59,415 bases of DNA from Clostridium disporicum (lineage in GTDB: Bacteria; Bacillota; Clostridia; Clostridiales; Clostridiaceae), in contig NZ_CYZX01000024.1 in NCBI RefSeq assembly GCF_001405015.1, positions 1 to 59,415 on the forward strand, given 5' to 3'. Below the pieces are notes generated by a model, which saw only the letters and a program-made list of their open reading frames with translations, did no database searches and had not been told where the DNA came from. A program made the position numbers and the translations under genes. This document shows, in pieces, positions 49,911 through 58,972 of the stretch. Position 1 is the stretch's first letter; the number at the start of each line of letters is the position of its first letter.

Positions 49911-51140
49911 TTATAAAAATAAAGCATCTTTATATTTTCTATTATAGATATAGTACTCCTTAAGTAAGGTAATAAAAACTTTCTTTAGTTCTAATAATTT
50001 ATGCATACTATCAATTATATAAATTAATAGATTTTCCCACATAGGATTTTTTAAATAATTATCATCATCTATATATATAGTGAATAATTTATATATTATA
50101 TTAGCTAAATCCTTATTTATATGTTCTAAGGATTGGGCATTTTGAAGTTCATTGATTGATTCTTTTAATAAAGTTTTATTATTTAATGAAAAATATATTA
50201 AAGATTTAGTTATACTATCAGGAACTAACATTCTATGGTCAACAAGTCCAGTATTATTTTTTAAATAATTTAATGAAGTAGAGTATTCTTTTAATCTATA
50301 GTATGCCCATGAAATTATTGAATTTAAATGTTCAATAAAATATCTATTCTTAAGCTTTTCAGCGATACTTAATGATATTTTTAAGTAAGTAATGGCATCA
50401 CTATAGTTATCTAGCATAAAATGAACTTCAGCAATTTTTTCATAGCAAGACATAATACTTATAATGTTTCCTTCTGTTACATAAAAGTCTAAAGCTTTCT
50501 TTATGCAATCGTATGACTTTATTGGATTATTTTCTATTCTGTAAGCATAAGATAGCCAGTAATAACAATGACCATTATCTTTATAAGTTAAAGCTTCTTC
50601 TATAAATTCTTTTCCAATAGATTTATTATCTGAAAGATTTAAAGTATCTACACCTACGTAAAAGTTATATAGAAACTTTTGTTGTGGAGACAGTAATTCA
50701 AAGGATGAATGAAGTAACTCTTTTGAACTTTCAAATTTTTCTCTATTTGGAGTGGAACAGTATCTTGCAAGCTTAGCTAAAAAATAATCTATAACAAGAG
50801 GGGATGTAATATAATCATTTTCCTGAGACTCTAATTCGTTAAAAATCTCATTTGTCAAATCAAATTCATTAAAATGAAGACTTTCAAAAAAAAGTTTTAA
50901 ACGATTAATCCCTTTTTCCAGAAATTCTTTGGAATCATTAAATGTTAATCCAAGCCTATTAAATATAATAGATATTACTTCTTCACTTGGAATTAAATCA
51001 CCATTTTCTATACGACTTAAATAAGAAGCAACACAAACTCCTTTTGATAAAGTTTTTTGACTTATATTTTGATTTAGTCTATTAAGCTTAATTATAGAGC
51101 CAATTATTTTTTTATTATCTTTATATTTGTAAAAGTCCAT
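49911..51140 (-). CDS. HTH-TPR regulator (RRNPP-like)
   Basis: 409 residues. An XRE-type helix-turn-helix (GSIIKLNRLNQNISQKTLSK...YLSRIENGDLIPSEE, residues 14-56) is followed by about nine TPR-like helical pairs to residue 400. This is the architecture of peptide-responsive PlcR/PrgX-like proteins. No propeptide gene was found beside it. It is divergent from the maltose operon across 446 bases and could control it, but this is position-based inference. GGAG lies before the ATG. Confidence 0.75.
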   Translation of the reverse strand: MDFYKYKDNKKIIGSIIKLNRLNQNISQKTLSKGVCVASYLSRIENGDLIPSEEVISIIFNRLGLTFNDSKEFLEKGINRLKLFFESLHFNEFDLTNEIFNELESQENDYITSPLVIDYFLAKLARYCSTPNREKFESSKELLHSSFELLSPQQKFLYNFYVGVDTLNLSDNKSIGKEFIEEALTYKDNGHCYYWLSYAYRIENNPIKSYDCIKKALDFYVTEGNIISIMSCYEKIAEVHFMLDNYSDAITYLKISLSIAEKLKNRYFIEHLNSIISWAYYRLKEYSTSLNYLKNNTGLVDHRMLVPDSITKSLIYFSLNNKTLLKESINELQNAQSLEHINKDLANIIYKLFTIYIDDDNYLKNPMWENLLIYIIDSMHKLLELKKVFITLLKEYYIYNRKYKDALFL

Positions 51141-51333
51141 AGTAAAACTCCTTTAATATGTTGTCGTATAATAATTATAAATTAAAATGGTAAAAATTTA
51201 AAGCGAAGAGAGGAGTTTAAAATGTAAAAAAAGTATATATTTTCATAAAAAGTGTGAAATTTGACGTTGAAAAAGTTTGCTTAAACTAAAAAAAATAACC
51301 ACAATTTTACACAATTATTATCTGTACAATCTA

Positions 51334-51361
51334 TTGACTAAAATTGCCAGGCTGATATAAT
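51334..51361 (+). promoter_or_regulatory. Promoter of the maltose ABC operon
   Basis: TTGACT (51334-51339) and TATAAT (51356-51361) with a 16-base spacer. It predicts a leader of about 215 bases before malE. Confidence 0.6.
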
Positions 51362-51411
51362 AAAAGTGTAACCAAAAACATGATAAAGTTTACATTGAGG
51401 TTACATATTAT

Positions 51412-51423
51412 TTTTCGACAAAA
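51412..51423. promoter_or_regulatory. Spo0A-box-like site
   Basis: TTTTCGACAAAA, which on the minus strand is TTTTGTCGAAAA, matches the Spo0A consensus TTGTCGAA with T/A flanks. It lies downstream of the promoter, where binding would repress. Functional use is inferred. Confidence 0.45.
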
Positions 51424-51424
51424 A

Positions 51425-51470
51425 TGGAAACGGTACCGTAAAATTTTTAGGGTGAATTTTAACGGTACTA
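51425..51470. promoter_or_regulatory. LacI/CcpA-type operator region and hairpin
   Basis: TGGAAACGGTACCG is near the cre consensus, with two mismatches, and contains the palindrome ACGGTACCGT (51430-51439). TACCGTAAAATT can also pair with AATTTTAACGGTA (51455-51467, one bulge), giving a large dyad. A LacI-family sugar regulator or CcpA would fit a maltose operon. Confidence 0.55.
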
Positions 51471-51586
51471 AATATAGGACAGGCCGTTTGTATTAATTTC
51501 TAAAAACGATTTAGTAAATGTTAAAAAAGTATTTAAGTTTTACAACTTTAAATAAATTAGTAATTAAAAGTGGAGGAGAATTAATT

Positions 51587-52912
51587 ATGAAGAAATTATT
51601 AGTTACTTTACTTGTAGCAGCTACTACATTAAATTTAGTAGCATGTGGTTCAAGTAATAAAGGTGGACAAACATCAGAAGGTGGAACTAACGAAACTACT
51701 GGTAACGATGCCAAAGTTGAATTAACTGTTCAAGTAGAAGAAGGATGGGTACCTTACTATGAACAAGTTAAAGAAACGGTTATAGGAAAATATCCAAATG
51801 CTGATATTAAGTTTATAACAACAGGATCTTTTGATCACTTAGATGTATTAGACCAATCAGATCCAACAAACCCAGACGTTGCTGACGTATTTGCTTTACC
51901 AGCAGATAGATTATATGGACTAGCTAACAACAACGCTTTAGCTGCTATAGATGCTGAAACTATGGCTAACAATGTAGGTGGATTTAAAGATTTCAAAGGT
52001 GGACTAGGTGGAAACTTCAACGTTGATGGAGAATATTTAGCTTTCCCTTATAACATAGAAACATTGATAGGATATGTAAATGTTGCCAATGCAGAAGCAG
52101 CTGGAATAGATTTTAGCAAATCTATAGAATTAACTTCTGTAGAAGCTGATCAAATATTAACAACTGTACATGACTGCTGGTTTGGAGTTGCTTTTGCTAA
52201 CTCAGCTGAATTAGAATTATTAGGACATAATGATGCTGGTGAGTTATATTCAGATGCTACTAAAGAATGGTCTGAATTAACTGAAGATCAACAAAAATTA
52301 TTCACAGCTTTATATGATTATTGGAAATTCCATGATACAAATAAAACTGACCTTTGGGATAAAGAAGCAGCTGGTGGATATATTGAAGAACAATTCAAAA
52401 CTGGTGGAACTGACGTTATAAAAATCGATGGACCTTGGGCAACTACAAGTGTTAAAGATTTAGTTGGAGATGCTTCAAACTTAGAAGTTATTCCTCTAAC
52501 AAATATAACTGTTAACGGAAATCCATTAACTCACTGGAAAGGTGGATGGGGACTTGGTGTAAATGCAAGAGTTGAAGAAGATGCTGATAAGATGGCAGTA
52601 GCTCAAGCATTTATTGAAGAAATAGTTAACCCTGCAAATGCTCAAGAATTATTCAAGTATACTGGTAAGATATTAGAAAATGTTGAACCTTCTGCTTATG
52701 AAGGAATCGATGAATTAGAAAAGAAAGTTATTGATGCAACTTATGCTGGATATGAAAAAGCTGAAAACAGACCTCTATTCACTGAATGGGGTAGCGTATG
52801 GGATTCTTGGCAAAATGCTTTATTATCATGGTCATCAACTCAACCAAAAGATGCTGAAGCAGCATATAACGAAGTTAAAGCTTCATTCGAAGCAATGATG
52901 TCAAGCTTCTAA
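51587..52912 (+). CDS. Maltose/maltodextrin-binding lipoprotein
   Basis: 441 residues from ATG 51587, supported by GGAGGAG; the longer reading from 51518 covers leader. A lipoprotein signal ends in LNLVAC (Cys at residue 20). The body is an extracellular solute-binding protein of the MalE class (EEGWVPYYEQVKETVIGKYP, THWKGGWGLGVN). Its relation to the MalF, MalG and MsmX-like proteins downstream makes maltodextrin the likely ligand. It is separated from them by a repeat region that could raise its level relative to the permeases. Confidence 0.85.
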   Translation: MKKLLVTLLVAATTLNLVACGSSNKGGQTSEGGTNETTGNDAKVELTVQVEEGWVPYYEQVKETVIGKYPNADIKFITTGSFDHLDVLDQSDPTNPDVADVFALPADRLYGLANNNALAAIDAETMANNVGGFKDFKGGLGGNFNVDGEYLAFPYNIETLIGYVNVANAEAAGIDFSKSIELTSVEADQILTTVHDCWFGVAFANSAELELLGHNDAGELYSDATKEWSELTEDQQKLFTALYDYWKFHDTNKTDLWDKEAAGGYIEEQFKTGGTDVIKIDGPWATTSVKDLVGDASNLEVIPLTNITVNGNPLTHWKGGWGLGVNARVEEDADKMAVAQAFIEEIVNPANAQELFKYTGKILENVEPSAYEGIDELEKKVIDATYAGYEKAENRPLFTEWGSVWDSWQNALLSWSSTQPKDAEAAYNEVKASFEAMMSSF

Positions 52913-52921
52913 GTGAGATTC

Positions 52922-53056
52922 TAAATCTATGATTTAGTTAATCGAACTTACTCATTCGAACAGATGTGAGGAGGAGTTTCCTTAAGAAAGTCTTTAAATC
53001 TGTGATTTACCAGCATGAACCTCATTCATTCGAACGTAAATGAGAAGGAGTTTGCG
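52922..53056 (+). repeat. Two imperfect direct repeats with hairpins
   Basis: Copies at 52922-52980 and 52995-53056 share TAAATC-T-TGATTTA, then CATTCGAAC, then TGAG-AGGAGTTT. Each contains two small stems: TAAATC/GATTTA and CTCATT.../...ATGAG around CGAAC. They lie between malE and the small membrane gene. As RNA they could stabilise the malE 3' end or limit read-through to the permeases. Confidence 0.6.
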
Positions 53057-53095
53057 ATATCAAATTTTATAATTATAAATAATAACTAGAAGTGT

Positions 53096-53117
53096 AGGGG
53101 ACATAGTCCCCTTTTCT
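53096..53117 (+). terminator. Short hairpin with T-run, partial terminator
   Basis: AGGGGAC (53096-53102) pairs with GTCCCCT (53106-53112), then TTTCTT. It lies 20 bases before the next gene and may reduce read-through within the operon. Confidence 0.6.
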
Positions 53118-53134
53118 TGTAAAAAGGAGGCCAC

Positions 53135-53596
53135 ATGAGAGATCAAATAGAGATGACGAGGGGTGTATTTTATTCATTAGTGGGAATATGTGCACTAATT
53201 ATATTTTCAATCTCATTAGAAGCAATATTTAAAGTAAAAGACACAGCATTTTTTGATATGTGGTTATCGAATCCAAACTTAAATACGGCTATGATAGGAG
53301 AAACTAGTGAAGAGTTATATCAAACATATTTAACTATGTGTATGTCTTCGTTTTTTGTTAAGATAATAACTCCAATAGGACTAGCTATACATAGTTACAT
53401 TACACTGACAAAGTTAAGGGTAAATAAGTTATATGTAGTAATATGGACCGTATTATTAATAGGATCCTTTGGATTCTCAATTATAGGTGAATCTTGGTAT
53501 TCAATGTTTTTTATAGTAAGTAGCATAGGCTATATTGCTTTAATTTTAATGATGATTTATTTAGGCAAATGTATTTATAACGTAAGAAGACTCTAA
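53135..53596 (+). CDS. Four-helix membrane protein in the maltose operon, unknown
   Basis: 153 residues with four hydrophobic segments (13-33, 72-92, 104-120, 127-146) and no recognised domain. AAGGAGG precedes the ATG. It sits between malE and malF, in the same direction and 43 bases before malF, so it is part of the operon. It is not a standard maltose transporter subunit; it could be an accessory factor. Confidence 0.7.
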   Translation: MRDQIEMTRGVFYSLVGICALIIFSISLEAIFKVKDTAFFDMWLSNPNLNTAMIGETSEELYQTYLTMCMSSFFVKIITPIGLAIHSYITLTKLRVNKLYVVIWTVLLIGSFGFSIIGESWYSMFFIVSSIGYIALILMMIYLGKCIYNVRRL

Positions 53597-53639
53597 AATT
53601 AGAGGTAATTGAGAAATCATTAAAGGAGGGGGAAAAAGC

Positions 53640-55727
53640 TTGAAAAAGTTTGATATGTATTTATATGATCATTTAGACCGTGAATATGATAGAAAAAACT
53701 TATACTTGTACGAAGTTGCATCTCTTCAATATGAGATAGAAGGTGCGAAGGGTAATGAAAAAGAAGAATTAAAAAAGAAATTGAATGAGTTAGTAAAAGG
53801 AAAAGCGGAGCATCCATATATTAAAAAATTAAATGAATATAAAAGTAGAGAAAAATCTTTCTTAGAAGAAACTAATAAGAAAGTTGCTGAATATAGAGGA
53901 AAGGTAGATAGCTCTCTACCAAAAAAAGTACAAAATTTAGAGGTAAGATTATTTAAAGCTAAACAATTGGTTACTTTTTATGAAAAGTATGTAGATTTAA
54001 CATATGATGCTGAACTTTTATACGAACAAAATAAAATGGAGATTGCACAAATACCTCATATATTAGATTTTGCAAAAGAAACTTATAAAGAGTTAGTTGA
54101 AGCTCAGGCTAAGAAAGCTAATATAAATTCAGAAAAAGATTCTAAATTTCAAAAAGAATTTAAGAATTTCAAAATTGAAGAAAAGAAAAACTTACATGAT
54201 AGAATTAGTGAGGTAAAAGCAAAACAAAAAGAAGGTTTAATATCAAAACAAGCAAAAGAAAATACTATAAAGGAACTTAAAAGAAAATATAGAGAATCTG
54301 TTATGGTAAAATCTTTTGAATGTGAAAAAACTTATAATGAAGAAGTTATAAAAAATAAAAGATATGAACTTAGTAAAACATTAAAACAAAAAATTAATAC
54401 TGTAAATGTGAATGTATCTGATCTTAGAAGAGTTTATCCAATAGAGATAGAAAAGAAGATTCCATGGAAATCATATGTAACTATTTTATTCCCAGGATTG
54501 GGACAATTACTTAATAAGCAGTATATAAAATCGATAATAATGTTCTTAGGTAGCATTTATATATACACAATGGCTATTCCATATGCATTAGGTTATGGTA
54601 ACTATAAAGGAGAGGGAATTGCAGGATTAATAACATTAGCTGAAGGTGCAGGAAAGCTTGATAGATCAATAATCTTTATGATTGAAGGTATACTTGCAAT
54701 AACTTTAATCGTATTAGCATTAGTATTACTATTATTGTCTTTTAAAGATGTTAATAAAGTTGAAAAAGAAGAAATAAGGGGAATAAGAACAAGGACTTGG
54801 ATAGAAACTAAGCAAAGTTTACTTGAAGATGGATTCCCATATATGGTATCAGCACCGGCATTAGTTGTTACAATATTTATGGTATTTATACCAGTAGCAA
54901 CTACAATACTTTTATCATTTACAGGAATGGATCCAAAGCATCAAGCTAAATTTGGATGGGAAGGTCTAAGTAACTATAAGATGATTGCTTTAGGACAAGG
55001 ACTAGCAGGATCAGTATTCTGGAAGATTCTTGGATGGACAATAATTTGGACTTTAGTTGCTACTACATTAGCAATAGCTTTAGGATTTATTCTAGCTATA
55101 GTTCTTAACAATGATAGAATAAAAGGTAAAACATTATTTAGAACAATATATCTACTACCTTGGGCTGTACCAGCATTTATAACAATAACATTCTTTAGTA
55201 TATTATCATCTCCAAATGGAGCATTAACACAGGCTCTACAAAGTATTTTTGGAGAAGGATTATCAATAAAAAATAACACATTTGTAGCTAGGTCAGTACT
55301 TATTTGTATACAAGCATGGCTTGGAAGTGCTTATGTTTTCTTATTATCAACAGGAGTTCTTCAATCTATAAATAAAGAACTTTATGAGGCTGCTGATATA
55401 GATGGAGCTACAAGCTTTAAGAAATTATCAAAGATTACGATACCATTAGTATTATTCCAAACAGCTCCACTTTTAGTTGGGCAATATACATTTAACTTTA
55501 ACAACTTCTCAATCATATGGTTATTTAATAATGGTGGACCATTTAATCCATCGGTATATGGAAACTTAGCAGGTTCTACAGACCTTCTAATTTCATACAT
55601 CTATAAGCTGACTTTAGAAAATCAATATCAAGCTTTAGGTGCTGCTATAACTATGATAGTTTCTATAGCTCTTATAATAATAGCTTATATTGGATATAGA
55701 AATACGGAAGTATTTAAAAAGGAGTAA
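53640..55727 (+). CDS. MalF-like sugar permease with a 270-residue coiled-coil extension
   Basis: 695 residues from TTG 53640, with GGAGGGGG six bases upstream. Residues 1-270 are highly charged and coiled-coil-like with no membrane helix. A hairpin of two helices follows (PGLGQLLNKQYIKSIIMF..., about 285-365). The MalF-type permease domain then begins near 395, with the EAA loop YEAADIDGATSFKKLSKITIP near 585 that docks on the ATPase. Typical MalF proteins are 430-520 residues, so the extension is unusual. Pairs with the MalG-like gene at 55740. Confidence 0.85.
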   Translation: MKKFDMYLYDHLDREYDRKNLYLYEVASLQYEIEGAKGNEKEELKKKLNELVKGKAEHPYIKKLNEYKSREKSFLEETNKKVAEYRGKVDSSLPKKVQNLEVRLFKAKQLVTFYEKYVDLTYDAELLYEQNKMEIAQIPHILDFAKETYKELVEAQAKKANINSEKDSKFQKEFKNFKIEEKKNLHDRISEVKAKQKEGLISKQAKENTIKELKRKYRESVMVKSFECEKTYNEEVIKNKRYELSKTLKQKINTVNVNVSDLRRVYPIEIEKKIPWKSYVTILFPGLGQLLNKQYIKSIIMFLGSIYIYTMAIPYALGYGNYKGEGIAGLITLAEGAGKLDRSIIFMIEGILAITLIVLALVLLLLSFKDVNKVEKEEIRGIRTRTWIETKQSLLEDGFPYMVSAPALVVTIFMVFIPVATTILLSFTGMDPKHQAKFGWEGLSNYKMIALGQGLAGSVFWKILGWTIIWTLVATTLAIALGFILAIVLNNDRIKGKTLFRTIYLLPWAVPAFITITFFSILSSPNGALTQALQSIFGEGLSIKNNTFVARSVLICIQAWLGSAYVFLLSTGVLQSINKELYEAADIDGATSFKKLSKITIPLVLFQTAPLLVGQYTFNFNNFSIIWLFNNGGPFNPSVYGNLAGSTDLLISYIYKLTLENQYQALGAAITMIVSIALIIIAYIGYRNTEVFKKE

Positions 55728-55739
55728 GGGGGTAACGGT

Positions 55740-56666
55740 ATGTTAGAAACAAACAATGTTAAACAGAAAAGTTCATTAAAGAAGAAAAAGAAAAGCAATC
55801 TTTATCTTTCAGATAAACAACCTCTTACTTTAGGAGGGAAAATTGCTCTAGGAATATCTTACGTATTCTTAATAGGTTGGGCATTAGCTGTAATATGGCC
55901 AATATTGCAAATTATAATATCTTCATTTAATGGTGAGCAAGGAAAAAGGTTAAATCTTAATGCTGGATTTAGTTTTTCTCTAAAACACTTCCAACATCTA
56001 TTTGAAAATACAATGTATTTAAAATGGATGGGTAATACAATATTTATAAGTGTTGTAACTGCTATATTAGTAGTATTAATTGTTTCATTTACAGGATACG
56101 CTTATTCAAGATATAGATTTAAGGGTAAGAAAGTATCTCTTATGACAATAATGCTTATACAAACAATACCACAATTCGTTGGTATAACGGCATATTTTAC
56201 TATGTACTCAATCGCATCTGATATGGTTCCAGCCTTTACTAGACAGATGATGCTTATACTTATATATGCAGGTACAGGGATTGCAGGGAATACAATTATC
56301 TTAAAGGGATATCTAGATTCTATTTCAACTGAATTAGATGACGCAGCAAAAATTGATGGATGTTCTAGTATGAAAATATATAGACTTATAATAATGCCTA
56401 TAGCAAGACCAATGTTAGCAATTATTGCATTATGGTCATTTATAGGACCATTTATGGATGTTCTACTATCAAAAGTTTTATTAACTACACCTGCAGATTA
56501 TACATTGTCAGTAGGATTATATACGTTAGTAAACGATGAGCGTACAATTAACCAACCAGCCTTTGCAGCAGGAGCTCTTTTAGCGGCTGTGCCAATAGTA
56601 ATACTGTTTATTGCATTACAAAAACAACTAGTATCAGGTCTTTCAAATGGTGCTACAAAAGGATAG
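55740..56666 (+). CDS. MalG-like sugar permease
   Basis: 308 residues with six membrane helices and a basic, poly-Lys N-terminus (KSSLKKKKKSN). The EAA loop LDDAAKIDGCSSMKIYRLIIMP lies near residue 200. It forms the permease dimer with the MalF-like protein. GGGGGT precedes the ATG; the msmX-like gene follows 17 bases later. Confidence 0.9.
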   Translation: MLETNNVKQKSSLKKKKKSNLYLSDKQPLTLGGKIALGISYVFLIGWALAVIWPILQIIISSFNGEQGKRLNLNAGFSFSLKHFQHLFENTMYLKWMGNTIFISVVTAILVVLIVSFTGYAYSRYRFKGKKVSLMTIMLIQTIPQFVGITAYFTMYSIASDMVPAFTRQMMLILIYAGTGIAGNTIILKGYLDSISTELDDAAKIDGCSSMKIYRLIIMPIARPMLAIIALWSFIGPFMDVLLSKVLLTTPADYTLSVGLYTLVNDERTINQPAFAAGALLAAVPIVILFIALQKQLVSGLSNGATKG

Positions 56667-56683
56667 GATAGGAGTGAGTAGAT

Positions 56684-57766
56684 ATGAAGGTAACATTAAA
56701 TAATATAGGTAAAAAATACGAAAGTAGAGAAGATTTTACTTTAAGAAATATAAATTTAGAAATTGAAGATAAGGATTTCTGTGTAATCTTAGGACCATCA
56801 GGATGTGGTAAGACTACATTATTAAGAATGATTGCAGGACTTAACTCTATTACAGAAGGAGATCTTTTATTTGGAGAAAAAAGAGTTAATAAATTAGCAT
56901 CTAAAGATAGAGATATAGCAATGGTTTTCCAAAGCTATGCATTATATCCTCACATGACTGTTTATGATAATATGGCATTTTCTTTATCAATGAGAAAAGA
57001 AAGAAAAAATGTAATAAATGAACGTGTTATGGAAGCGGCAAAATTATTACAAATAGAAAATTATTTATATTCAAAGCCTTCCGATATATCTGGTGGTCAA
57101 AGACAAAGAGTTGCATTAGGAAGAGCTATAGTTAGAAAACCAAGCGTATTCTTAATGGACGAGCCTCTTTCTAACTTAGATGCTAAGTTAAGAGAGCATA
57201 TGAGAATTGAGCTTGTTAGAATTCACAAGCAATTAGGAACTACAAGTATCTACGTTACTCATGACCAAGTTGAAGCTATGACAATGGCAACTAAGATAGT
57301 TCTTATGAATGATGGTAAGATTCAACAAGTTGGTAAGCCATATGAATTCTATGAAAAGCCACAAAATATGTTTGTAGCTAGATTTATTGGTTCTCCAACA
57401 ATAAATATGATAAAAGGTAAGATGGATGGTAAGAAATTTATTTCAGAAGATGGTCTTATATCTGTAACTCCATCAGAAAAGGATTTAAAAGCTTTAGCTA
57501 ACCATATAGGTAAAGAAGTTTATTTAGGAATTCGTTCAGAAAGATTTGTAAGCGGAGAGACTAAAGATAAATTTGAAGGAACAATAGATGTAATAGAAGT
57601 ATTAGGAAAAGAAAAGACTTTATTTGTTAAATTAAAGAGTGGAAAAGATATGGTTATAACAGTTCCAGGACATTATCAATATGAAGCTGGAGAAAATCAT
57701 ACATTTGGATTTGACTTAGAAGCTTTACATTTCTTTGACGCTGAAACTGAAGAAAGAATTAACTAA
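56684..57766 (+). CDS. Sugar ABC transporter ATPase, MsmX/MalK type
   Basis: 360 residues. Walker A GPSGCGKTT, signature ISGGQRQRVALGRAIV, Walker B VFLMDEPLSNLDAK and the switch His in YVTHDQ are present. The C-terminal 120 residues form the MalK/TOBE regulatory domain. It powers the MalF-MalG-like permease. AGGAGTGAG precedes the ATG. In Firmicutes MsmX often serves several sugar systems, so it may be shared. Confidence 0.92.
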   Translation: MKVTLNNIGKKYESREDFTLRNINLEIEDKDFCVILGPSGCGKTTLLRMIAGLNSITEGDLLFGEKRVNKLASKDRDIAMVFQSYALYPHMTVYDNMAFSLSMRKERKNVINERVMEAAKLLQIENYLYSKPSDISGGQRQRVALGRAIVRKPSVFLMDEPLSNLDAKLREHMRIELVRIHKQLGTTSIYVTHDQVEAMTMATKIVLMNDGKIQQVGKPYEFYEKPQNMFVARFIGSPTINMIKGKMDGKKFISEDGLISVTPSEKDLKALANHIGKEVYLGIRSERFVSGETKDKFEGTIDVIEVLGKEKTLFVKLKSGKDMVITVPGHYQYEAGENHTFGFDLEALHFFDAETEERIN

Positions 57767-57790
57767 AAGTGCGAGCTTAGCTCGCACTTT
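57766..57790. terminator. Bidirectional terminator
   Basis: AAAGTGCGAGC (57766-57776) pairs with GCTCGCACTTT (57780-57790). It ends both the maltose operon and the convergent PHP gene. Confidence 0.8.
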
Positions 57791-57792
57791 AT

Positions 57793-58578
57793 TTATATTT
57801 CATATATAATATTAAGCCCTAATTTTTTAGCATATTCATACGCTTGATCCATACATGAATCCCACATAAATTTAGGGTCGTGGCAGTCAGAGTTTATTAT
57901 AACTTTCAAATTAGTTTTAGCAACTTTTTCCCAAAACTTATTATGTGGATAAGGATATCTATCTATATCAGGAAATGACATTATTCCTTTTCTGAAGCCA
58001 TTTGCATTAAGTTCAAGTATAGTATCATGCTTTATTGCACTTTCTATGATTATTTCACATGCTCTATCACAATTTTCATCCCATGATAGATTATTTATAA
58101 ATATAAGATCAGGATGGGCTAAGAATTTAAAAAAGTTAGTTTCTAATGCTTTAGAAATTGATAGTGCATAGTCGACATAGGAATCAGTAGAATTTAATGA
58201 GAAAGTATGTAATAATTCACCTTTAGATAAGAATACATGCTGTCCTAAGATTAAGTAATCAAGGCTTAAGTAATTTAAGAGATAATTGTAGTAACTATAG
58301 ACTGATTCATCATATTCTATTTCTAAACCTATTAGAATTTTAATTTTATTTCTATATTTTATTTGCAAATATCTAATAGTATCGATATAGTCTTGAAGTT
58401 CTGAATAATCCATTCTAGTATCTTTAGTTAAATTTAATCTATCATCAGGATATGGAGCATGATCGCTAAATCCCAGTATATTTAATTTATTTTCTAAAGC
58501 AGAATTTAAGTAATCTAATTCAGTTCCAATAGCATGTCCACATCTATATGTGTGAGTATGATAATTTACTTTATGCAT
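57793..58578 (-). CDS. PHP-family histidinol-phosphatase-like protein
   Basis: 261 residues. The PHP metal motifs are HTHTYRCGHA at the start, SDHAP near 38, LGQHVFL near 111, AHPD near 153 and SDCHDP near 227. This is the HisJ/HisK type, which removes phosphate from histidinol phosphate, but no other his gene is nearby, so another phosphoester substrate is possible. GGAG lies six bases before the ATG. Confidence 0.85.
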   Translation of the reverse strand: MHKVNYHTHTYRCGHAIGTELDYLNSALENKLNILGFSDHAPYPDDRLNLTKDTRMDYSELQDYIDTIRYLQIKYRNKIKILIGLEIEYDESVYSYYNYLLNYLSLDYLILGQHVFLSKGELLHTFSLNSTDSYVDYALSISKALETNFFKFLAHPDLIFINNLSWDENCDRACEIIIESAIKHDTILELNANGFRKGIMSFPDIDRYPYPHNKFWEKVAKTNLKVIINSDCHDPKFMWDSCMDQAYEYAKKLGLNIIYEI

Positions 58579-58649
58579 AATATAAATCTCCTAAAAATAA
58601 TTTATTATAATATAATTTTATAAATATATTATATAAAAGTAAATAAAAT

Positions 58650-58675
58650 AAACCTCACATAATAATGTAAGGTTT
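58650..58675 (-). terminator. Terminator of the second tRNA-fMet gene
   Basis: AACCTCACAT and ATGTAAGGTT pair; on the minus strand TTTATTTTATTT follows. Confidence 0.7.
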
Positions 58676-58676
58676 A

Positions 58677-58752
58677 TGGTTGCGGGGGAAGGACTTGAAC
58701 CTCCGACCTTCGGGTTATGAGCCCGGCGAGCTACCTACTGCTCCACCCCGCG
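58677..58752 (-). tRNA. tRNA-fMet (CAT), initiator, second copy
   Basis: 76 bases with encoded CCA. On the minus strand it reads CGCGGGGTGGAGCAGTAGGT to TTCCCCCGCAACCA. C1-A72 mismatch, GGG/CCC anticodon stem and A11-T24 pair are the initiator features. It differs from the 48004 copy at several positions in the D loop, the anticodon-stem outer pairs and the T stem, all conserving pairing. Confidence 0.95.
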
Positions 58753-58972
58753 ATATTAAATATTACGATTTTAAAAATAAGAATTTGAAATCTTTATATT
58801 ATAGTATACTCATAAAACGTAATAATATTCCATACAATCTAAAATTTATTTATAATTTGATTAAAAAAATATGTTAGTAATTTTAATAGAAATTAAACTA
58901 GAAAGTAATTATAGCAATAAATATAGAATATATATATTGTAAAGGTATACAAAAGGAGTTGGAGGGGTCAAA

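Larger units (their letters stand above)
51141..51586. other. Divergent control region of the maltose operon
   Basis: 446 bases between the HTH-TPR gene and malE. The first part (51180-51330) is AT-rich with no recognised element. The second part contains the promoter (51334-51361), a Spo0A-box-like site (51412-51423) and the CGGTACCG dyad region (51425-51470), then about 115 bases of leader up to the ribosome site. Confidence 0.55.

Noticed and set aside
58680..58877. 65-codon + strand reading frame
   Set aside because: Its first half is the antisense of the tRNA-fMet gene at 58677-58752; the sequence MRGKDLNLRPSGYEPGELP is a known false product of antisense tRNA.
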